Source: Megalobrama amblycephala
Lineage: Eukaryota; Chordata; Actinopteri; Cypriniformes; Xenocyprididae
NCBI RefSeq assembly: GCF_018812025.1
Contig: NC_063045.1
Coordinates: 55,452,457-55,516,456 of the forward strand
Reading direction: 5' to 3'
Length of the DNA: 64,000 nucleotides
Notes under the pieces: model-generated
Database searches by the model: none
What the model saw: only the letters and a program-made list of their open reading frames with translations
Told to the model about the DNA's origin: nothing
Shown here: piece after piece, positions 55,146 to 64,000 of the stretch
Numbering within the stretch: the first letter of the stretch is position 1
Layout of the letters: the number at the start of each line of letters is the position of its first letter
Program-made: the position numbers and the translations under genes

Positions 55146-55485
55146 TGACATTAAAAAGTCTCTCAAAGCTGTCAACAAAAAGTTTTCCTACCCACTGAAT
55201 GCTCCTCCTTCTAGTGCACGAAGACAAATAGTCTTGCCCAGCTAGTTAACTTACATTCTGTGAGTTTGTAAAGTCTATGACCTTTCGAAAATGAGTGAGC
55301 CATTGGTATCTCCATCTCGTTGGTGGAATTGTTCTGTCTTTGTTCTTAAACATGAACTCACCTGGAATCTGTTTCTTGCAGGACATTAACCCAGCACGCA
55401 AAGGACAACAGAATTTTTTAGCTGCATTTTGGGATCGACCAATCCATTGTCCATTTCTCTTTTTCACTGAGAGCTTCCGGAAAGG
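55146..55485 (+). promoter_or_regulatory. Upstream region and probable 5' UTR of the receptor gene
   Basis: 340 bp between the tandem array and the receptor ATG. No strong TATA box or splice acceptor is obvious, so transcription start and any upstream exon are undetermined. The bases before the ATG (AAAGGATGA) give a usable, A/G-rich start context. Confidence 0.35.
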
Positions 55486-56664
55486 ATGAACAGCAGAAAC
55501 ACCAGCGACTCCAGCCAGGGTCTCCCCTTGCTTGTTCTTCCTCTGGCACTGGTCATCTTCCTCACGGTGTTGGGGAACCTGCTGGTCATCCTGGCTATTG
55601 CTCGTACCCCTCAACTTCACACAACCACCAACGTCTTTATCGTCTCCATGGCCTTTGCGGATCTCATCATGGGCTGTGTGGTCCAGCCCTTGGGCGTCAG
55701 CATGGTGGTGACTGGGAAATGGCTGTTGGGCGACAAGGTTTGCGACCTGTGGACGTCCGTGGACGTGCTTTGCGTCACAGCCAGCATCGAGACGTTGTGC
55801 GCCATAGCCGTTGAACGTTATATTGCGGTGACGAGACCCCTCAAGCATCAGGTCCTCCTGGGCAAGCGCCGAGCCGGCTACATTGTGTGCGTGGTGTGGC
55901 TGGTGTCGTCCTTAATTTCCTTCGTGCCAATCATGAACCATTACTCTCATGCAAATTACACCGAAGCGGAAAGCTGTTACAATGATTCAGAGTGCTGTGA
56001 TTTCCATACAAACCAGACCTATGCCATCTTCTCCTCAGTGGTGTCCTTCTACGTGCCTCTCGTTATTATGGTGTTTGTGTACGGGAAGGTGTTTGTCATC
56101 GCGACTAGACAGCTGAAACTCATCGATAAGGATAGACTGCGCTTTCTGAGCACAAGCATGGAAGATTCTTGTGAAAGTGCAGTTTCTGTAGGTAAAACAG
56201 TTCATAGTTGTAGGCGGAGGTCAACAAGGCATGTCATAAAAGAACACAAGGCACTCAAGACACTGGGGATTATTATGGGAATCTTCATTTTGTGTTGGCT
56301 GCCCTTCTTCGTCTTCAATATCATCAAGGTCTTTAATCCCAAGGTGCCGTCACGGTCCGTGTTCCTCGTGTTGAACTGGCTTGGCTACGCCAATTCAGGC
56401 CTGAACCCAATTATCTACTGCCACAGTTCCGAGTACCGTACCTCCTTCCTGAATCTCCTAGGGTACAAAAAACTCAAGCGGCTAAATCACAGCTCCATGC
56501 ACAAACATCTACGGACCCTCACCTCATGCATCCAAAGCAACAGTTCTGTAAGGATGGATTGCTTAAATCACAAAGATCCAACTGCAGAGGGTGGGAACAT
56601 AAGCTCTGACACGTGTACAGTTCTTGAAGACCAACAATTTGAATCTCAGCCTCACAATGACTGA
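55486..56664 (+). CDS. adrb3: Beta-adrenergic receptor, probably beta-3
   Basis: A seven-helix catecholamine receptor of the plasma membrane; family members couple to Gs and raise cAMP. The 392-residue ORF is intact and uninterrupted. Seen residues: Asn31 (helix 1), Asp59 (helix 2), Asp93 (helix 3, amine contact), Ser183, Ser184 and Ser187 (helix 5, catechol contacts), CWLP at 270-273, Asn303, and NPIIY at 307-311. Cys86 and the CC pair at 170-171 supply the extracellular disulfides. Glycosylation sequons occur at Asn5, Asn157 and Asn166. [12 protein letters not shown] after helix 5 is closer to beta-3 than to beta-1 or beta-2. Odd points: the DRY motif reads ERY (110-112), and the palmitoylated Cys after helix 7 (LLC in relatives) is Gly in LLGYKK. 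The paralogue, and whether a second coding exon exists, remain uncertain. Confidence 0.9.
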   Translation: MNSRNTSDSSQGLPLLVLPLALVIFLTVLGNLLVILAIARTPQLHTTTNVFIVSMAFADLIMGCVVQPLGVSMVVTGKWLLGDKVCDLWTSVDVLCVTASIETLCAIAVERYIAVTRPLKHQVLLGKRRAGYIVCVVWLVSSLISFVPIMNHYSHANYTEAESCYNDSECCDFHTNQTYAIFSSVVSFYVPLVIMVFVYGKVFVIATRQLKLIDKDRLRFLSTSMEDSCESAVSVGKTVHSCRRRSTRHVIKEHKALKTLGIIMGIFILCWLPFFVFNIIKVFNPKVPSRSVFLVLNWLGYANSGLNPIIYCHSSEYRTSFLNLLGYKKLKRLNHSSMHKHLRTLTSCIQSNSSVRMDCLNHKDPTAEGGNISSDTCTVLEDQQFESQPHND

Positions 56665-57653
56665 AATGGGACATGAATCAATGTAAAAGAAATGTTTAAG
56701 GTAAGAATGAAAAAATTCAAAGAATTAAATGTAAATGGAGCCTCAACCCGAGCAAGCTGGTGAGGTGGGGTGTGCTATTACTTATTTAAGTGATTGGATC
56801 TTCACACTGAGGGTGATTAAATGGCTGAAAATAATCGCATTAACATTGAAAACACCAAGAATCCCTTGCAACTGCATAACAACATGCTAAAGCTACTCCG
56901 GACATCTTAGAAACAACATACTAATGCTCTGGCAAGCATTCACAACACCCTAGCATTATGGCAATGAGATCTGAAGCAGCACTTTGTCTTCTAAATATTC
57001 TATACATTTAAAACACAAATTTCTGATGCCAAAGACCCCAAATATATGACCCCCTTCCTACAACATAAAGTGCATCTATTTATTCCTCCTCATTTTTCAG
57101 TTAAGTGCAGGTGCGGACATTTGTAAATTTAATGTGTCTGGCTTCCGGTGTCATTCACTTCCAGTTATTTTTAGCTGTATAAAACAGCTTGTTATGCTGC
57201 TTGATGTTGCAAACAGGTATTCTTACCATAGTATTTTAATGTATTGTCTTTATTATAATCAAACTGGTATGTAGTGTAAACAGTTTTACAGTTTACTGCA
57301 CTTTGAAATTCTTATTTCCATATAGCGGCTAATAAATCAGAAGTCTCGTACATTCATATTTTCCGCGTTGAAAAATAAGCGTGAGGGGAAAAGAGTGATA
57401 TTAAAATTAAACTGACAAATACAGTTGGCATTTACGTTTACACTGTACTGAAGTCAAAAGCAATGATAAAAAATATTATCTGGAAAATATTATGATTAAT
57501 AATAAAATAATTAATAATTCACAATTTTCTACAAGAAATACTGGTTCACAAGAAAGCAGAAATGAAATATAGAAAAATCTGTCCACTAGAGAGGAGTTGC
57601 AGTATCATAGGAAGTGCATTCATTTATGGTTTTACTTTAGTTTAGTAAACTAA
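56665..57653. other. Receptor 3' flank
   Basis: Probably begins with the receptor 3' UTR. AT-rich, with no coding ORF or repeat end recognised. Confidence 0.4.
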
Positions 57654-58042
57654 CCCCCAGTTTCACAGACAAGGCTTAAGTTAGTCCCAGACTTAAATGC
57701 TTGTGCTGTTTTAACTGAAAGCTATTTCTTAAAATAGATCTGATGAATGCCTTGGACGGTCGAAACGTCATGTTTTTTATTATTAAAGTTTGAGCTCTGT
57801 AAGAGTGAGTGTTGCACCTTTGATCAGGTCATATGTATTTAGATTTTTTGGTTGCACCTCCTCTTCTGTTGGTAAAGCACCTCTTTTTAAGATTTCTTAA
57901 ATCATGTCAGTGTCATTGATTTGTCTCAAGATGCACCGTTATGCTTTTTTCTAAGGCACTTTGATAAAAGCTACTTAATTGTCCTCATTGAACTAAGGCC
58001 TAATCCTGGCTTGATCTAAGCCCTGTCTGTGAAACCGGGCCC
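57654..58042. mobile_element. MITE with CCCAGTTTCACAGACAAGGC termini
   Basis: The right end AGCCCTGTCTGTGAAACCGGG is the inverse of the left with mismatches (here cited in part: CCTGTCTGTGAAACCGGG). About 390 bp, non-coding. Confidence 0.7.
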
Positions 58043-58324
58043 AAGTCGTAAAATAATAATAAAGAATTACCTGTAACAATCAGGGTTATCTTTGAGAAAG
58101 CCACATATGAGACACTCCCACGCCTACCATTTCCATGTGGGTGGTGAATGTGGTTTGTCAGCTCATCAGTTTCACATTCATTTTAATGCATTTCAGTGTT
58201 TCACTAATCTTCCTCTTTGATAAATGGCATGTACCCAACAAAAGAACTAACACCCGTAAATCAAGCAAATAAGATAAGTGTACTCAAAAGTTAACTTAAA
58301 AAAAATGATGGTCATCAGAGCCAA

Positions 58325-58490
58325 TGGCCTCATGGGCAGTGCTCCGTCATGTAGAGCAGTTGCACTTCAGGCAACCCGAGTTTGAGTCCCGACTTGATCC
58401 TGCCACCCTGTCTCTTCCACTTCGCTTTTCTACTAGCATCTCTCAATAAAGGCAAAAAACACCAAATAAATAAATAAATAAAAAATCTAT
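58325..58490 (+). mobile_element. tRNA-derived SINE
   Basis: The head is tRNA-like with a pol III B-box-like GAGTTTGAGTCCC near 58378-58390. A unique body follows, with TCTCTTCCACTTCGC and AATAAAGGCAAAAA, and an (AAAT)n tail. This order is typical of cyprinid SINEs. A functional tRNA is unlikely because the arms do not pair well. Confidence 0.7.
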
Positions 58491-59567
58491 AGATTCTATG
58501 GTTGCATTCAATCCAATCTGACATGAGCAAAAAAAAAAAAAAAGCAAAAAAAAAAAAGCTGACAAAACAAACACGCAACAATTTTTTTTTTTTTTGTGGC
58601 AATGCTTCTCAGAATTAGAAGGGTCACAGCATGCAACATCATTTCCATGTACTATTATCCTGGATCTGGAGTATGACGGTGATGATTACACAAATTAGGA
58701 CATAAATCTGCCTCTTCCTCTCAAAAAGAGAGCCAGAGGATCAACCTTGGCATCTAACCACAGTACTGGATTAAACTCAGTTTTGTCAAGATTTGTCCTA
58801 TTATGCATTTCATTCCAATCTTGATAGATATGAAAAGTACTGAGCAAGATTAAACCGCTTATCCTTTACCTCATATCCTTTAAATTACTCTGGGGTGATA
58901 TCAGACCCTCAAAACTGATTAGCACAACACAACTAATCAATTCAATGTTTCTCAAGAGGCTTAAATTAGTTGGCAGAGACATTCTGAAGTGTGAATTGTG
59001 AACATCTGTGTAGTGTGTGTGTGTGTGAGAGAGAGAATAGTTAAGTGTGGGAAACCCAGGGGTCTTATTATTTCATGATAATGTGGAGATGATAATAGAC
59101 TAGAGCAAAAGGTGCACCGTGACAGTGTTTAATGATGCTGGAGAGGCCTTGAGTTCAAGCTTACAGTGATGAGTTCATACTGGATGCATGTTTTATTTGA
59201 TTATATACCATTTTATTCTTGTGTGCATCTTTTAGTTAAAAAGGTAAAAAAAAATAATAATAATCTTGTGATTGTGAAAAAAACAGCAACTAAAATATAC
59301 AACAATAAAAATTTTGAACAATAATTTCAAATAAATCGATAAAGTTAAAACCACAAACACAGTGCGATCTGTAATGCCCAGTTCGCAAAAAAATGCCTCT
59401 TATGAAACTCAGTCTCAGATTTACGAAAGAGCCTCGCTCATGAGTCAGCAGTTTCTCAAATGCATTGTGTTGTTACCAAGTTCACATTTTTCCGTGATTA
59501 TCCGATTCAGTAAACCAGGAACCGTTACTGTTATGTATATGCTACTCTAGGTTTGTGACTATATATA
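58491..59567. other. Intergenic, no gene recognised
   Basis: A-rich tracts at about 58530-58595 and a short (GT)n-(GA)n run near 59012. No family-like ORF. Confidence 0.5.
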
Positions 59568-60010
59568 CTACCATTCAAATGTTTGGGGTCAGTAATTAAT
59601 ACTTTTATTTAGCAAAGACAGATAAAATTGATCAAATGTGAAGGTAAAGCCATTTATAATGTTACAAAAGATTTATATTTCAAATAAATGCTGTTCTTTT
59701 GAAACTTCTATTTATCAAAGCATCCTGAAAAAAATGTGTCATGGTTTCCACAAAAGTATTAAACAGCACAACTTTAATAAAAAAAAAAAGAAAAGAAAGA
59801 ATGTTCCTTGCGCAGCAATTTAGCATATTAGAATGATTTCTGAAGGATCATGTGACACTGAAGACTGGATGATGCTCAAAGTTCAGCTTTGACGAGAATA
59901 AATTGTATTTTAAAATATATTCAAATAGAAAAAAGATATTTTATATTGTAATGATATTTTACAATATTACTGTTTTTACTCTATTTTTGATCAAATAAAT
60001 GATCCCCCAA
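59568..60010 (+). mobile_element. Dispersed MITE copy (CAAATAAATGCTGTTCTTTT family)
   Basis: Starts CCATTCAAATGTTTGGGGTC and contains CAAATAAATGCTGTTCTTTT and TTCTGAAGGATCATGTGACA in family order. Confidence 0.75.
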
Positions 60011-62391
60011 AAAGATATATCCCTCTTTTAATGTAAATCTGTGCCTACTGTTTGTCATTTTTTTTTATCCAATCACTTAGAAAAGGAAAATCACACCTCC
60101 AACAAGCTTCATGCTTTTAGATATCATTTTCTGTAGTACAATTAGTGAGTTATACACCAAAACGAAATAATTTTTCGGTTTGGGAATGAGCAATAGCTTT
60201 AGCAAGCACTACTAATAAATGATTAATACAAGTGAAGAACTAAGTGAGCAGTACAGAACAGACAGCAGAATCTGGCACACAATAATATTTCTGGTCTGGA
60301 TCAGAATTATGGTTCAGTTTGTGGTTGTTTTAATCAACAACACACATCGTATGCCACAGGGGATTAGACATTGTGTACGTGAATCGCATGTACTTATGAT
60401 GATTGAAAAGAACACTTTGAGACACTGCAGACGCAAACACATCTGAGAAACATTTCAGCATAATTCCTCTGATGTCACCAAAGACGTGTGTTGATAGAAA
60501 AATACATATTGTGCATAAACACTGCACTTATACAAGTACCAGGACACGCACTAGCTGTCCGTTTCCTTCCAGATCAAATGTCTAATGATTTCATAATTAT
60601 TTTCCTCCCACAGGGACACTGAAGATGGGAAACAGATCCTATGTTTTTCAAGGGAATCAAGGACATCATGCTTTTCGAGTGGACCCCGACTGTACATTCA
60701 CACCATGTGCAAAGAAAAATAGACAGAATTTTAGAGTAAAGAGCAGCAAAGTGGAAAAATGATATTGAGAACAAACTGTGACATAAAAATGATCACGCAG
60801 AGACTTGATTGAAATTTGAAGTCCTAATATGCCAACAAATTTGTTGTATGGACAAATGTTTTCCACTTTCCCAATCACAGTTCAATCAACCTAGAGATGA
60901 ATTTGAATGAATAATTCTCAGGGTGCAAAACATGAGTAAAGACTACCATTGTCCATTGGTCGGAAACATTATTAGGAACATAATTAGCACAGGCACAACT
61001 GTGGTGATTGTGCTGCCCTTGGACAGTGCCATATAGCTTGTATGGATATTTTTGCAAATAGCTCCAAAAATGGTGAAGATATTAAAACCTCCCCAAGATA
61101 TTAAAACTGTCCAACATTTCCAACCTCAGCGGAAAAAGGAACTTCAGAAAAGGATGTATGGAAGTATTCTTTTTCTCCAGAACAACATGGAATATTCTTT
61201 TCAATAAATCACCAAAATACAACAATGACTGGCAAAAAACAAATCATTCAAATTATAAAAGATTCAAATTACAGTTTCATGGCTGGAAGAAAATATTTAT
61301 GGTAATAAATCATAAATCAGCAGGTGTGGCATTAATTTTAGAGCCTACACACACTCTGGAGTGGATTATATTGACATTTCTCTGGCTGTTTTGTGCCACA
61401 TGTCTAAGCATCTGTTAGATTTCAACACTTTAGCATCAAGCATACAGCCCAGATTGATGCAGTGCCAAAGCTTTTGGCTTATAAATATGCAACTACAGCC
61501 AAACAAATCTAGAGAATTGAACAGTTGCATGTCTGAGTGTTTGGTTTGGGATATTGCTGCTTTGATAAAATTTTAATGCATACTGGCATCAGTGTGGTCG
61601 GTGGTGAGGACTTCATTCATCTTCTGATCAGAGCACTGTGAGTTGCCTTTACTTGCTTCTTTGATCCTGACTGTCTGTAACTTTTATCCTCACAAAAAAC
61701 CTTGTACAGAAAATTGAAACAGAACGAATAAATGCATGCACTTTGTAATATATTTACAAAAATTGATCTTAATTGTTCTTCAGAGTGGAGTATTTTTCAT
61801 GGAGCAATCTTGAAGAGCTACATGGAAATATTAGATTTTCAAATAACTAAATCGTAGGCTGTTTCTTCACTTTTATTTATCAATTCAAATTAATGCATCA
61901 CAAGGGAAATGAGTCATTTTAATTGGTCTGTTCTCTCTGCTTGTCATTGTCATGTCTTGTGGAAAACATCTAAGATAAACTCCACAACTATTCATATAGT
62001 GGAAGAATTGTAATTAACTGCAATCTCACAAAAGGTCAGAACATCATATGTGACTGCTGCATCAGTCTTTCGAAAGCTGTTTTTCTGACGCATCAGAAAT
62101 CCTGAGGCTTTATTTCAAAATGAGATGCAAAAATCTGCCAATTTGAAGACGAACACAAGCTTGATCCCTATACTGTCAATCAATATGTGCACCTAATATA
62201 AAAAAGAAATGTTTTTGCTGCATAATAATTTTTACTTTGAAAGTTTATGCACAGCTAATATAATTTATTAAGAGCAAACAGCTACTAGAGGAAGACATGA
62301 TTTGATATGAATTTAAGGTAGGGTAGCCATTTTTTTTTTTTGTTGTACTGGTTAAACTACTACTACTCTCTTCACATCCTGATAGCAGTCG
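60011..62391. other. Intergenic, no gene recognised
   Basis: 2.4 kb of AT-rich sequence with short ORFs only. No repeat ends, tRNA genes or conserved-looking exons were found by eye. Confidence 0.5.
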
Positions 62392-62525
62392 ACACTCTCA
62401 GAAAAAAAGGTACAAAAGCTGTCACTGGGATGGTACCCTTTCCTAAGGTACATCTTTGTACCTAAAGAGTGCATATTAGGTACCAAAAATGTACATATTA
62501 GTACCTAAATGGTACGTTACATCTT
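62392..62525. mobile_element. Short GGTAC-rich MITE-like fragment
   Basis: Repeated GGTAC and GTACC motifs (GGTACAAAAGCTGTCACTGG, ATGGTACCCTTTCC, AAGGTACATCTTTGTACC) mark a common fish repeat. The right end is indistinct. Confidence 0.45.
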
Positions 62526-63714
62526 TTGCACAAATGAGATTTACAGGAAACAATGGTGTTTGAGGCTTTTGAGTTTACATATTTCATGTACATGTACATA
62601 TATCTTCTGTGGAAGTCTCAGGACCAAAAAATGTCATCCAATCATTGCGTTTGGTCCGAATGCGTGTCTTTGTAGAGCACTCTGAAGGGAAGGTGGGATC
62701 TTATGCTTTCTAAGCTAGCTTGCTATTGCTAGCCTCTCCGAAATTGCCTACCCTACCTTTAAGTTTGAAATGCCAAACAAGCATACTATTCATACTATTT
62801 CTGCAGTATGTATATACTGTTTGCATTATATGGATTTTCTATATGCAAAATATTCAGTACTAAAGAAAATAATATCCCACAATGCAATGTGCTTTATTTG
62901 ATTTTTCGTTTTACATGTGATGAACGAACTAAGTAAAATCAGCCATAGTTTTCAACATCTTTTATTTAACTTATTATTATGTGATTGATTTGATTATGAT
63001 TTACTGATTATTTTGTACCAAATGTCTCATTAAAAATGCAAAATATCTGTATTTATAAAAATCAAATAAAAGGATTTAGAAAAAATATACAATATCTGAA
63101 AGTATACAATGAGTCCTGTTTCACATACCTTTTGTATTCATTATTGGTAGTATACAGTGAACATGGCATGCTACTGCTCAGTATGCAGAAAGTGGTATGC
63201 TAGTATTCCGTTCTTATCTGAAACTAGTGTACATGAAAAGGAAAAACACTGACAACTGCAAATGTGAGAAACTTACCATGACTGTCCTGACTGTCTTAAA
63301 ATAATTTGTGTCACACTCATGGATAATGTTTACATACTTGAAATTTTAAAGCAATCGTTTATTACGAATGCACCAAAAATATAGTTTTAGCATTAATCAT
63401 GAGCTAGCAAATGCTACTCCTCCAATATATTACATTCCCTGACATGACTACTAAAATAGGCCAATGGCTGAATCACAAGAAAACATAAACAGCATAATAG
63501 ATAGTGTCAGCTTTCAAATCTTGCAGAGTTCATAACACCATCCCTCTGGATTCACACTGAGTAGCAACCCAACAGAATGAATGAGGTCAAAAATTCAGAA
63601 AGCACTTTTGCCAAGCTGCCTAGTTGATACGTTACAAACACACTAACATTTAACAGTAGCTCAGCTTTTTGATTACATAAGCTATGAGGAAATATGAGGC
63701 TTAATATCAAATGA
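62526..63714. other. Intergenic, no gene recognised
   Basis: AT-rich, with an inverted TTCATACTATTTCTGCAGTA-like region near 62790. No gene seen. Confidence 0.4.
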
Positions 63715-64000
63715 CATTAAAGGAGGCCTATAATGTCCCTTTTACAAGAAGTAATCTAAGTCTCTGGTGTTTCAGCTCAAAAAACCCCACAGATCATTTA
63801 TTATAGCTTGTCAAATTTGCCCCTATTTGGGTGTGAGCAAAACACGCTGTTTTTGTGTGTGTGTCCCTTTAAATGCAAATGAGCTGCTGCTCCTGACCAC
63901 TTTCCAGAACAGGGTGGAGCTTTAACAGCTCACGATTCGGCTGCTCAACAACAACAAAGCTGGAGAATCTCACACAGCCAGAATGATGATTGTCAGTAAC
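63715..64000 (+). mobile_element. Repeat element truncated by the window end
   Basis: AAAGGAGGCCTATAATGTCC, GTTTCAGCTCAAAAAACCCC and CCCTTTAAATGCAAATGAGC belong to a dispersed fish repeat. The other end is outside the window. Confidence 0.5.

Noticed and set aside
55246..55848. 200-codon minus-strand ORF across the receptor start
   Set aside because: It is a shadow of the receptor's strong coding frame; its protein is His/Gln-rich with no domain.
58325..58400. Possible tRNA gene
   Set aside because: Only a B-box-like block is convincing; the arms do not pair well and an (AAAT)n tail follows, so SINE is the better call.

Overview
The window is vertebrate nuclear DNA, almost certainly from a ray-finned fish and most likely a cyprinid. 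The genes are split by introns with GT..AG borders, the introns are AT-rich, and they carry many teleost repeat families: fold-back MITEs, Tc1-like and hAT-like elements, an L2-clade LINE and an RNase H-bearing LINE. There are no bacterial-style operons, no CRISPR arrays and no convincing stand-alone tRNA or rRNA genes.

Three protein-coding genes are supported. (1) aak1 (AP2-associated kinase 1) runs on the minus strand from an ATG at 35520 to a stop at 3704. I could join 21 coding exons with consistent phases into an 890-codon reading frame. (2) anxa4 (annexin A4) runs on the plus strand from 39671 to 49385, with 12 coding exons and 321 codons, plus an upstream non-coding exon ending near 38207. 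(3) An intronless beta-adrenergic receptor, best matched to beta-3, lies on the plus strand at 55486-56664 (392 residues). aak1 and anxa4 are head to head, as in the human AAK1-ANXA4 neighbourhood, which supports both names over the paralogues BMP2K and ANXA3.

Layout: 1-3703 holds repeats and the probable aak1 3' UTR. 3704-35520 is aak1, with introns full of nested transposons. 35521-39670 is the shared intergenic region: a CpG-rich aak1 promoter, a duplicated block, a 760-bp fold-back element and the anxa4 promoter with its first exon. 39671-49625 is anxa4, with a broken Tc1-like transposon in intron 3. 49626-55485 is intergenic, with fold-back elements and a diverged four-copy tandem repeat just upstream of the receptor. 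56665-64000 is gene-poor, with a SINE and several MITEs.

The genes do not form a pathway. AAK1 regulates AP2/clathrin endocytosis, annexin A4 binds acidic membranes in response to calcium, and the receptor signals catecholamines through G proteins.

The most notable observations are: a perfect 42-bp tandem duplication that copies the start of an aak1 kinase exon together with its splice acceptor; a run of six symmetric phase-1 exons carrying a repeated short motif in the AAK1 tail; the uncharacterised tandem repeat before the receptor gene; ERY in place of DRY in the receptor; and two long direct duplications spaced about 4.6-4.9 kb apart. I found no clear sign of a wholly new biological system.
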